Assembly: GCA_009746045.1 (NCBI GenBank)
Contig: RPFO01000296.1
Coordinates: 1,682,388-1,746,387, forward strand
Reading direction: 5' to 3'
DNA length: 64,000 nt
DNA from: Mesostigma viride
Lineage: Eukaryota; Streptophyta; Mesostigmatophyceae; Mesostigmatales; Mesostigmataceae
Shown: in pieces, positions 42,857-52,581 of the stretch
How positions within the stretch are numbered: position 1 is the first letter of the stretch
How the letters are laid out: the number at the start of each line of letters is the position of its first letter
The notes under the pieces: model-generated
Databases searched by the model: none
What the model saw: only the letters and a program-made list of their open reading frames with translations
Told to the model about the DNA's origin: nothing
Made by a program: the position numbers and the translations under genes

Positions 42857-45800
42857 CTGGGCGGGGGGGAGGGGGGGGGAGACAGCGAAGAAAGGTGAGG
42901 CAAAGGGAAGGAAAGCACGGGGAGCAATGGGGTTCAGTACAAGAGGGCATGTCCCGCACATGGGGGGGATGAGCACGGCGGAAAAAGGGACGCGACCAGA
43001 AAATGATTGGGTTCAGTACATGCAAAGGCATCCCACCTGGGGGGGGGTCCCACAGGGAAGAACGGGAAGGGACAGCAGCAGAGAGGGCAGGGAGGGAAGG
43101 CAAAGGGAAGGAAAAGAATGGGGTTTGGTACGAGGGAGAGCATCCCATGCTGGAGGGGGGGAAGAATGGGACGGGAAGGCAAGGAAACGGGCTGGAGATC
43201 AGGGAAGGGAGCGGGGACAAGGTGGGGGCACTGGTTCGCTTGAAGGGAGCACGTCCCACACTGGGGCAGCAAGGAAGGGGAAAAATGCCGAGGCAGGAAG
43301 GGGGAGGGGGATGTTGGGGCCAAGGGAGGACCTGACTTTAGCACAAGAGAGCATATGCCAGGCCGGGAGCCAAGAAAAGGCGAGGAAGCACGGGAAGGCA
43401 CAGGCGGGGATGTGTGGGCACCACATTGTAGGCTATGAAACGAAAGGAGAGGGGATCGAGAAAACACCACACTTGAACAGGAGACATTGGCGGCATGTGC
43501 GACAGGCGGCATGAACCACATCCACGCTACTGGCACCTGCCCCCACCTGCCCCTGTGCCTGGCCGCTCACCTCCGTCCGACGCCAGAATGAGGCATTTGT
43601 AGTGTGGCTCAATCGCCCAGCTGGTCACCTCGGGGGTGGTGATAACACCGCCGCGCCTGGCAGCGGACAGCGGAGGGGTGGGCACCAAAAGAGCAGCCAC
43701 CAGGAGCAGGCATGCGTGACGAGGCAGCAGATGGGCAAGGAAGTCGCAAACCATCATCAGCACGGATGGGCAAAACAGCAGCATTGGCAAACAACAGCAA
43801 TTAGCCACATGGATGCAAAGAGGCAGGACCGGGGGGGGGGGGGGGCTGCGTGAGCACAGTGCAGCATTATGTTTTGTTCACATATTGTTACACGTTGCTT
43901 GCATTTAAAAGTGAGGTTACGTCAGTGTGGTGGGGTGCAAGCATCATGGGGCGGGGGTAGGAGTCTAAGACCTTTCCTATATTTGTCTCTTATTAATTTT
44001 TTGCTTTTGGTCATGGTCCCTCCATTCATGCCTTCCGATGCGCTTCAGGGTCACCAGTATTATTGTTACTCTCTGCCCTTCGATATTGTAGAAAACATTA
44101 AACAGGACATCAAGATCACAGTGCCATTGAGCAAGCGCACAACACGTTGCCTTGATTGACAGACTTGAGCCAAGTGCTTGGGCCATTCCAGACCAAGAGA
44201 GACATCAGATGCAGTATACACAGTTGCGACCTTTCGCATCCTGTCCCTACCCATCCCAAGTGTCCATCCTATTGGTTACCCGATCGTCTCATCATGCCCA
44301 CTATATTAAGCTCTAGTTTTGAAAGCCATGCGCATCATCCTGCGGCTGCCAAGCCGACGGTCGCAACATCGTGTGGCTACTAAGTCAACGGTCCCATCCC
44401 AACACCCTTGCGCATCCTTTCGAGACCAATACACTTAGTGCCCTCGTCTAAGGTAGGCAACCAGCCAAGCTATTCCCACCCCCCCATGGTTAAGCACAGG
44501 TAGCCACCCCCTGCACCACGCCCGCTACTGCAACACCGTCCAGCCATCCCCTCCACTGCATCAAGGTAGCTGCAAACGATGGTCCCCTCCCCCTCCCCCC
44601 CCCCCTTAACTTACGACATGAGCTTGTGCCCCAGCGCGCGCGTGACGCTGATCTGGCAGCCCTTTCCCAGACCCGAGGTGATGCACAGGTAGCCGTCCTC
44701 CAATATCCCTGTGGTGCCTTGGAACTCAGTCTCGATGCGCGTGCGTTCTTGCTCGCAGATGGTGTTGTGGTCCACTGGTGGAGGAGAGCCATGGTGCGAG
44801 GGCAGCGGTGCGTGAAAACACATAGATGCATATTGCAAAGTAGTAGTATAGTATTAGCATTTTATCTTTGATACTATTGTCCACTGGTGGACAAGAGGCA
44901 CGATGTGAGGACAAGGGTGGGAGGGGGGCGCATCACTTGTTAGCGCCATCATTGGTACGCGCCTGTGTTGTCGTCCACGGGCGGACAAGAGGCACCATGC
45001 GGGTGAGTGCAAATGCCTGCATCATAAGATACGACTACAAACCTACTACTATAAATTTAGCACTTTCTCATGCGTGCGCGCCCGTGTGGTATTCCACAGG
45101 CGCGTGGGACACCCTGGAGACGACGGGGGCCGCACTGAGAAAGAGGATGGTTCGGATGTGCAACGTGGGAAGGGGGGGGGGAGCAATGGCCAGAGCGCCT
45201 CCAGAAGATTGTATACTGCAAGAGTATATTCACCAACCTCCCGAGGCGTGTTGGTCGTCCACCAACCAACAGCGCATCACAGGCGCATCACAGGGACAAG
45301 AGTCGTGTGGGAGCACACAAGAGGAAGTCGTGTGGGAGCACCAAGGGTTGTGTGGAAGCACTCAAGAGGTGGCGCATGCTATGTGGGGGCAACGAGCGTG
45401 GTCGATACAACACGGTGATTATGCCCCGCTGGTGCGCGCTGGTTTCGGACGCAAGTTGTCAAGGTAGAGGCTATTCGTTAATTGGGCTCGTGACTGGGGT
45501 CGTGTGCTGGGGTTAGTTGACTGGGGGTGGGAACGGAGGGTCCGGTTGACCACGCTCACGACGTCCGCTACGTCATGACCATCCCCCAACCATCCCCCGC
45601 ATAACCGCCCGACTACCAAAAGAACGGCATGATTGCGTGAGCACCTGACAGCATCTCGCCCGCACTTCCATGTAGCCAACACCCACACTAGCACCCAGCG
45701 AACACAGAACCTCCTTCTATTGATACATGCGTACCCGACAGCATCTCGCCCGCACTTCCATGTAGCCAACACCCATACTAGCACCCAGCGAACACAGAAC

Positions 45801-48800
45801 CGCCTTCTATGATACACGCGTACCCGACAGCATCTCGCCCGCACTTCCATGTAGCCAACACCCATACTAGCACCCAGCGAACACAGAACCGCCTTCTATG
45901 ATACATGCGTACCCGACAGCATCTCGCCCTCGGTCGTGGCCACCTCCTCCTTGCCGGCCACCACGCTTGAGTCGCCCACGTTGGCCACCACCAGGATGTC
46001 CCCTAGGATGAGCGCCACGCTGCACGTCGCGCCAAACTGGCGCACAGCGTGTGCATGAGTTTGTGGTGGTGGTGGTGGGGGGGGAGGAGACGGGGGGGGA
46101 GTGAGGAGGGGGGGGGGGGGGGGGGGGGGGGAAAGGCACGGGAAAAAGAAGAGAGGCTCAAGTCCACGACACCTGGTGGTTCCGGTTGCCTGGGTGCACT
46201 GGGAGTTACCAAGGCGAGGGATAAGCGAGGGCGTTTCGTGGGCCCAAGCGAGTGGTGCGCAGGCAAAGGCGTGCAGGACAAGTGGCTCCCACCTATCGGC
46301 GCGCATGGCAACCACACGAAGAGGTCGGATGCTTCGATTCCAGTTTAATATATCAAGGAGACAACCAGGGCAGGCCAGAAATCGGGAGAATCCAATTAAA
46401 TATAGATCGGGACTCCCCACACGGCCTAACGGGCCATCACGGCCCAACAAGGGCCCCGATCGGACCCCCCCCCGAACCATCCAACAGGCAACCACGCCCG
46501 ACAACCATCCCCCATGAACCTGCACGGGACGCTTCCCCCCCACCCGCCACGCAACCGCAAAAGCACATCCGCCTCCACCACCCCCATGCAACTCCCCCCC
46601 CGGCCTCCCGTGCAACTCCACCGCCATTCTTCAAACCACCATGAGCCCCCACGCAACTCCACCGCCATTCTTCAGATCCCCCACGCACCTCTACCTGGCG
46701 CTTCATCGCGCGCTTGCCCTCCCTGGGCGCGGACACGTACACGGGGGACCCCCAGTTGGTGTCGATCGCGGCCGCCCCCGTGGCCTCATCCCGCGCCAGC
46801 TGGAATGTGCTGTCCCCGAACACGTACTCATGGGGCAGCTCGTCGTACAGCTGCAGCGCCGCCTGGTGGCCCAGCTCAAACGCCTCCACCATCCAGTCCT
46901 CGAGCTCTTCGAGGTCGGGCGTGTGGTGCTGCTCGCCACCTGTTAGAGGAGGATAATAAGGGGGGATCCGACGGGTGTTGGTGGTGGGATGAGGAGTGAG
47001 GTCTGCTGGCGACGAGAAGCATGGAGTGCTTCAAAACAAAACCCCGTGTTTTTTAAGAACAAGCACAGCGGCCAGAACAAGCCACTCACGTCCTTTGACC
47101 CTCTCCAACAGAGCTGATCAAAAAGCAATGCACACACTTACAACCGCTGCATGTATTTAAAAATAGCGCAAAGACAGCACCGCCGTTGCTCCCACAAAAA
47201 TCCGATGTGAGTTTGATTCAATCTTGCCCACCAGAACCTCATCAACAGCCCAACTTACATTGCCTGATCTTACCCACCAGAACCTCATAAACAGCCCAAC
47301 CCACATTGCCTGATCTTCCCCACCAGAAACTCATAAACAGCCCAACTCACACTGCCTAATCTTCCCCACCAGAAACTCATAAATTATAACTCCAACTCAC
47401 ATTGACTGATCTTCCCCACCAGAAACTCGCGGATCGCGTTCCCCGAGGCCTGCGCCGCGCGCTCCCCCAGGAGGCCATGCCCATCTAAGCAGCACAGCAC
47501 CCAGGCCTTGCTGCTGGGCTCACGGGAGCTATCGGTGGCCGCCGCGTTGGCCGTGGGGGACACCGGGGACACGTCCGACGGGGAGGCCCCTGCGCCGGAA
47601 GCATTAGTATCCTCGCGCCGAGACGCGGTGGGCGATGCGGGGGATCGACCCCAGGTGTGTTCGTGGAACCCTGGGTCAAAGTCGACCGAGTCCACCGCCT
47701 GGGTGGGGGGGGGAACGTGGCATTGAGAAAGACTTGTGTCAACGCAAGGGCAAAGCATTACACTGGGAAAGTGAAAGATTGTTGCAAACTCAAACCACTG
47801 AACTACCATGTTCAATATGACCAGCAAGCGAGGAATTCAACAGCAAACATAAAAGAGTACAGTACCGAGCCATGAAGCATTGCATTACATCCATGCATTC
47901 AAACTGGTTATCTGTGTAATGTGTTATAATGTATCATGTGATTCCCATACGCATTGATGCAGGCCATGTCCTACCTGTGCCCTGATTCCCTCAACCCTAA
48001 CACCATCGTTTAGTGCATTCTATCGTCCTGGCATTTGGGAGCCCCGTTTGGAACCATCAGGCTTATAATAGATAAGTAGCGAGATTCGGAGCAGGGCATT
48101 TGCATGCGGCATTGAAGCAAGGAGCTGCATTGCATACAACGTGAAAAACAGGGGTCAGGAGCTCCCAACTCAGCACATTGTGCCAAGTCAGCAACTAAGG
48201 GCTGCGTCGCGAACAACAAGCGCGGAAAGCAACCTCTCGAGAAATACTAGGGGGTTGCCTTGCAAAAGCACTAGTGTACTGTACTAGACCCATTGGTCAC
48301 TAAACTGGTCTTTACAACGCTTGGGCGGTTGCCTTCCAAAGCTGTAGTGTACTGTATTAGACCCATTGGTCACGAAACCAATCACCAAAATGCTTGGGCG
48401 ATTGCCTTGCAAACCGTTGATACTTTGGCCATGCTTTCCTTATTGCATCGAGCATAAAACTGTAAGCCAGCTTTGGAAACCTGAGCTCCGGTACAAAACG
48501 GGTCAGGTTCCACATGTCCAAAAATAGACCTAAGATGAAGGCCTACTCAACCACACAGTGCGGCGACACAACACTTTGGAAGGGGCCAGCACGGCACAAT
48601 ACGGTTGATTGTGTTTCATACATAACGCCAACTATTGCCGGGCACTCCACAATCCAAGGAAAACAAACTAGCTACGAGGTAGTAGGCATTTTCTGAGGCA
48701 GGGCGACAGGGGAGAGGCGAGTTTGTCACTCCGGGCTTCTTCCCGAGTGAGCCAGCAAGAGCGACGGTAGTCAGCTCATGCGGCCGCTAACCAGTGCAAT

Positions 48801-49194
48801 GGATTGCGATTAGTGCTAATGTCCCGCCGGCAATATATATACATATATATGCTTCCTTTCCCGAGTTCGATTTTATTGATAGCAGGGTAAGCATCTCCGG
48901 ACAATGTGGTAGGCATTCGACGAGAAATATTAGCACGCTGTGCAACCGCCTCGTCGTAAGCCCAACCAACTGTGAGGGCATCCAGGGCAAACCGCGCGAC
49001 TTCCATATACTCACTACGTAATCTTGATTCAAGTCTCCATATCGATTTCCGGGAAGGGTATAGAGGCCTACGTCGCACTTCACAAGATACCGCCCAGATC
49101 TCGGGGAAAAACTTGTCGGTGGAGGGTAATAATTAGATACGACGGCCAGCCTCGACTTCCTCTGAGTGCCATTGCACTCTTGTCCAGCTTCCAT
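42684..49194 (-). CDS. PP2C-family protein phosphatase (7 exons, minus strand)
   Basis: Ser/Thr phosphatase of the metal-dependent PPM/PP2C fold. I assemble seven exons with matching phases: 49194-49015 (start uncertain), 47698-47401, 46939-46695, 46036-45913, 44774-44615, 43656-43571, 42856-42684. Family motifs in order: L-N-Q-D (49.03 kb), C-C-L-D-G-H-G-L-L-G (the D-G-H-G metal site), F-G-A-T-C-S-V-A-L-I, A-N-V-G-D-S-S-V-V, S-V-D-H-N-T, V-T-R-A-L-G-H, P-E-V-T-S-W, L-A-S-D-G|V-W-D-V-L (codon split across an intron) and V-D-N-T-C-A-T-V-V. The Gly after R-A-L is followed by H where PP2Cs usually have D, which would remove one metal-coordinating Asp. Introns are 0.6-1.3 kb and crowded with copies of the neighbouring exon edges. 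The N-terminal exon is the least certain. Confidence 0.85.
42857..43400 (-). repeat. ~100-bp tandem copies of PP2C last-exon acceptor and 5' edge
   Basis: At least five degenerate units upstream of the real acceptor, with exon-like edges near 42950, 43030, 43145, 43255 and 43353. Each has a C-rich tract, a CAG or similar, and a TGTGGGACGTGCTC-like start. The inter-unit part (GTTCAGTACAAGAGGGCA on the plus strand) also recurs. Confidence 0.82.
43571..43656 (-). CDS. PP2C exon 6
   Basis: Acceptor GCTGCCAG|GCGCGG, donor GACGGAG|GTGAGC. Encodes G-G-V-I-T-T-P-E-V-T-S-W-A-I-E-P-H-Y-K-C-L-I-L-A-S-D-G. Confidence 0.9.
43657..44614 (-). other. PP2C intron 5
   Basis: No repeat of the exon edges is obvious here. 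A G14 run lies near 43831-43845 and a C14 run near 44594-44605. Confidence 0.5.
44615..44774 (-). CDS. PP2C exon 5 (D-H-N-T and R-A-L-G motifs)
   Basis: Acceptor CTCCACCAG|TGGACC; with the last G of exon 4 it makes Val, giving S-V-D-H-N-T. Donor ATGTC|GTAAGT. Confidence 0.88.
44860..45300 (-). repeat. Copies of PP2C exon 5 acceptor and 5' edge
   Basis: Four degenerate copies of 'TTGTCCACCAG|TGGACCACAACACC' lie at about 44880, 44972, 45095 and 45258 on the minus strand. The first keeps CCACCAG|TGGACAA. Spacing is 90-160 bp. Confidence 0.7.
45640..45912 (-). repeat. 88-bp tandem copies of PP2C exon 4 3' edge and donor
   Basis: Three units of ~88 bp. Each begins with the exon end GGCGAGATGCTGTCGG or a one-base variant, followed by an intact GTACGC donor in at least two. 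The remaining ~60 bp (GTTCTGTGTTCGCTGGGTGC..) is intronic and also repeated. Confidence 0.92.
45913..46036 (-). CDS. PP2C exon 4 (G-A-T and G-D-S motifs)
   Basis: Acceptor TGTGCGCCAG|TTTGGC, donor CTGTCGG|GTACGC. Encodes F-G-A-T-C-S-V-A-L-I-L-G-D and V-A-N-V-G-D-S-S-V-V-A-G. Confidence 0.88.
46085..46135. repeat. G-rich tract upstream of PP2C exon 4
   Basis: Nearly pure G on the plus strand (G20 or longer), so a C-rich tract on the transcript side just before the exon 4 acceptor. Confidence 0.9.
46695..46939 (-). CDS. PP2C exon 3
   Basis: Acceptor TCTAACAG|GTGGCG, donor CGCCAG|GTAGAG. Encodes an acidic helix (D-L-E-E-L-E-D-W-M-V-E-A-F) and Y-V-F-G-D-S-T-F-Q-L-A. No frameshift. Confidence 0.8.
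47210..47400 (-). repeat. ~56-bp copies of PP2C exon 2 3' edge and donor
   Basis: Three further copies of the exon end (GAGTTTCTGGTGGGGAAGAT, then a GT donor) follow the real one. The donors read GTGAGT (real), GTGAGT, GTGGGT and GTAAGT, each followed by TGGGCTGTT..ATGAG in the copies. Confidence 0.85.
47401..47698 (-). CDS. PP2C exon 2 (D-G-H-G metal site)
   Basis: Acceptor CCCACCCAG|GCGGTG. Donor CAAT|GTGAGT; the split codon T|GT gives Cys across the intron. Contains a Ser/Ala/Pro-rich insert before C-C-L-D-G-H-G. Confidence 0.85.
47699..49014 (-). other. PP2C intron 1 (if exon 1 is right)
   Basis: ~1.3 kb. It holds a pair of ~70-bp near-repeats at about 48245-48330 and 48325-48420 (CTAGTGTACTGTACTAGACCCATTGG). 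No other feature was seen. Confidence 0.4.
49015..49194 (-). CDS. PP2C exon 1 (tentative)
   Basis: Open from an ATG at 49194. It encodes Y-T-L-P-G-N-R-Y-G-D-L-N-Q-D-Y-V, where N-Q-D fits the N-terminal metal-binding Asp block of PP2C, and ends at a strong donor (TACGTA|GTGAGT). Phase 0 matches the start of the next exon. An upstream acceptor or other start is possible. Confidence 0.55.
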
Positions 49195-51080
49195 GATGCC
49201 GGCTTGTCCACCTGGGTTCGCCTTATGCTAACCTCGCATAACCCTTCTCTTTTCCCTCACGAGGCCCATGAGCTAGTCCAGACATAACCCGTGCTCCCTC
49301 GTGATGCGCGAAAAGTTCGAGCAACCAGGCAGCCCAGCATTCCAACGTACCGACAGGTTTACAATGCTGCCAGCTGAAAGCACGAGGATACTATTGATAG
49401 CCGTAGCTATCTACATGTGCCCGCACGAGTTGGCAATGAGCTCGCCATTTACGTTCCAGGACAAAAGAATGGCCGTCTCTGCGCTGGTGTGCTGAGTGCT
49501 GACATCCACTAGCGACCAGGAACGGTGTCCACGTTGTTGTTGTTGTTCACGAGGAATTTTGAATGGAAGCGCCCCCTGCCACCCTTTGTAGTGCCAGCCT
49601 CTAGTACAGCCTCTATTGACTCTGTAGAGACCTATCATAATCGTTTTAAAACGATTCAGAGCGGGTTTCGTGACCGGAACGTACTGACACTACTAGCTAC
49701 ATTTGAGTTGAGCTACAGTTGGTGGGCAACGCTCGACTGGCATGGCCGAGCGTGAGTTGCTGTCATCAGTTCAGGGTCAGTTGTGAGTTGTGACCACAAT
49801 GATCAGTGCTTTTCCAGCTGGCTACTGTCTACCGAATTTTTTTTGCTAGGCATACACTTGGCATGTTGCGGGAAGATATCTTTTTTTTCATAATAATGTG
49901 GCATATCGCGTACGGAAAGAACCGGAATGGCAGATACCAAAGTCTCTAGAGTAGAGATACCCCGTTATTCAAGGTAGCTCCACTATTAGCCCGCGAACCG
50001 GTTCGTGCTGCCACAGTCCCTTTGTCTGCAATGTGCGCACTCGACGATGATGTCCTGGAAACCAACGCGCAAGCATCGTAAATGTCGCCCGCGTTATAGG
50101 GGTATGGCAAGGCGCGTGGAGAAAATCAGCATCAAAAGAGATAGGAATGACGCTCCACGCTCGTAGAATGAACGGGTGCATGCGTTATTGCAGGCAAGTG
50201 CAAGCGCCATCGTTTTAGGATTACTGCCGCGGACATGCGCTTCAGGAACACTGACCGTGTTCGCGGTATTAACGTGGCAGCTGGTTAGCCATGAGGCACC
50301 GGAAGATGAACCAAGCATGCAGCGGGCGTCGTATCATGCTGGCCCATAAAATGTTGTACAGGGCCCGCGCCGGTAAATGTTTTTCTTATTCTTGGAATAT
50401 AGGTGAAGATTAAGCCTCCGCCGGTGGTCCTGTGGGACCAGAAGAACTCGGTCTGCGATGTATTTCAGCTATGGCTGGCCCAAGGTTATGCAAATCACGG
50501 TGGGGGGCGAAGAAACTGGAGTGCATCTCAGTTACGGCGATGGATATTTCGTTCTCGTCACGTCGTCCCTCATTCAAGTGTGGAGCGGCACGCAGGTCAG
50601 TGCGCATGCCGCGCCTTCCTAGATACGCTGTGCAATATAACCAAATGTTTATTATGCGTTTGCTCAATCCTCAGATAGGTTAGAATTCTTCATGTCACAT
50701 CCTTTTAGCTTTAACTGGCGTGCTGGCAACTCGCCCTTTTTAAGCGTAGTGGCTGATATAGACACGTGGCAGACGTCTCGACATTGCAAGGGGACCAATT
50801 GCTGTTACGCTCAGTGCTATCTGCTTTGCGAGCACCATGGTGTGCTGATTTTGAGCTTGGCCGCTATTTGCGTGGATTGGGCGGCCACGTGCTGGCAGCC
50901 TTCTGCAGTGTGTTGGGTACACGTTTACACAACTGCTGAGCATGGTCTGTGTTTCCACATACTGACACCAGTTCGTGTGTGTTACCATTATTTGTAGCTA
51001 GACTTCGATGCCAGGATGGTCATTCTATCGGTATTAGAAACAATATTTTTTTAAAAAATAGCATCTAGGCAAATCAAAGC
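49195..51080. other. Intergenic region between divergent PP2C and RIC1
   Basis: No supported gene. It should contain both 5' regions and the missing first exon(s) of RIC1, which I could not identify. A short inverted run (CGTTTTAAAACG, 49642) was noted. Confidence 0.35.
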
Positions 51081-51083
51081 TTT

Positions 51084-51595
51084 TCTAGTAGCGTGCCGTT
51101 CTTGCTACATGGTGAGAGCTGCACGTCTGCGCTGTCTTACTAGCGCGCCGCTCTTGCTACACAGTGACAGCTGCACGTCTGCGCTGTCTTACTAGCGCGC
51201 CGCTCTTGCTACATGGTGACAGCTGCACGTCTGCGCTGTCTTACTAGCGCGCCGCTCTTGCTACACAGTGACAGCTGCACGTCTGCGCTGTCTTACTAGC
51301 GCGCCGCTCTTGCTACACAGTGACAGCTGCACGTCTGCGCTGTCTTACTAGCGCGCCGCTCTTGCTACACAGTGACAGCTGCACGTCTGCGCTGTCTTAC
51401 TAGCGCGCCGCTCTTGCTACACAGTGACAGCTGCACGTCTGCGCTGTCTTACTAGCGCGCCGCTCTTGCTACATGGTGACAGCTGCACGTCTGCGCTGTC
51501 TTACTAGCGCGCTGCTCTTGCTACATGGTGACAGCTGCACGTCTGCGCTGTCTTACTAGCGCGCCGCTCTTGCTACAGAGTGACAGCTCACATCT
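51084..51595. repeat. 52-bp tandem satellite (~10 copies)
   Basis: Units around TACTAGCGCGCCGCTCTTGC, TACAYRGTGACAGCTGCACG and TCTGCGCTGTCT. Only a few positions vary (ACATGG versus ACACAG). Confidence 0.95.
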
Positions 51596-52473
51596 GCAGG
51601 TCTACGTTGTTTCCATAACCCTACGGGGCTTTGCAAGGCAAAACCCCCTTTTGTCCGATCATGGTACCTTCCCTTGCGTCATGCCGCGGTCCGTTCACAC
51701 GCAGTCATCAAGGACCCCCGGCGGCATTTATTTTCGCCAAGGGGTTTAGCAAGGCACATTTTCACGACGAGCTTCTGTTGGGCGCCAGGCTGGCTAGGAT
51801 CATGTGCTGCTTGCCGTTGTTGAATACATCGTTCATCCGCCATCCATCTGCTGGCTGGCAATGTCCGCCCTAGCCTGCGCGTATTCGCTGCTGCACGGTC
51901 ATGTGACAGAGAAGGCGTTGCCAAAGGCCCTGCGCATGGGAAATCAACCATAAACTGTTTTGTTTCGACAAAGTTCTTTTGTGTGTGTGTGGTGGGGGAA
52001 GGGTTGTTATTCTACCCTGCTGGCACGTGGGGTGGAACAGAGGGGACAATGAGGGCGAGGGACTTTCGGGGTTTGCGATGGGATGGGTGGGGAATGAGCA
52101 CCGCAAAACCTAACAATCTTTTTTGTCATAGCTGCAACTGCAATATCTAAAGGTGCAAGTCGAGCAAGCAAGAAGCCTTGCCATGGAAATCATTAGCAAT
52201 GTGGGGTCTGTGCCCTTTCTGATTCTCCAACCATTCCCTCTCGTGTCGCAATCCACGTATTAGTACTTTAAAGATTCTGGGGTGCCTGGTTTAGGAATCG
52301 CCCCTCCCTTGTCCGTCGGCTCCCCTGCACCTAAGCATTCCTTTTCTACAACACCCCTGCACTCCGTCAAGCTGGCCTAGGTCGCGCATGACTGTGTGCT
52401 TATTCACCCTTTGTTGACTGTGCGCCAACACCCCGTGCCGGTCCACCCCCTTGCCACTTTCTCGTCCATCCAG
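51596..52473 (+). other. RIC1 5' region, no exon recognised
   Basis: Searched for the RIC1 N-terminus (Y-x-x-G-W-P motif) without success. The ~25 nt before 52474 is a good polypyrimidine tract. Confidence 0.35.
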
Positions 52474-52581
52474 CACTGTGTCAAGCTGGGCGAGGTGGCG
52501 CGCGACCGGCAGTCCTTGGAGGAGGATGGCATTAACCGCCACGCGCTCTGGCAGCCCGACACATCCACGGTGGCGGTGTTG
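52474..52581 (+). CDS. RIC1: RIC1 exon a
   Basis: Acceptor CGTCCATCCAG|CACTGT, donor GTGTTG|GTGGGT, phase 0 at both ends. Encodes H-C-V-K-L-G-E-V-A-R-D and A-L-W-Q-P-D-T-S-T-V-A-V-L. Confidence 0.85.

Noticed and set aside
40200-43560. Protein-like open frames between 40.3 and 43.5 kb (plus strand)
   Set aside because: They cross PP2C exon-edge repeats or intron ladders and lack domains or splice consistency.
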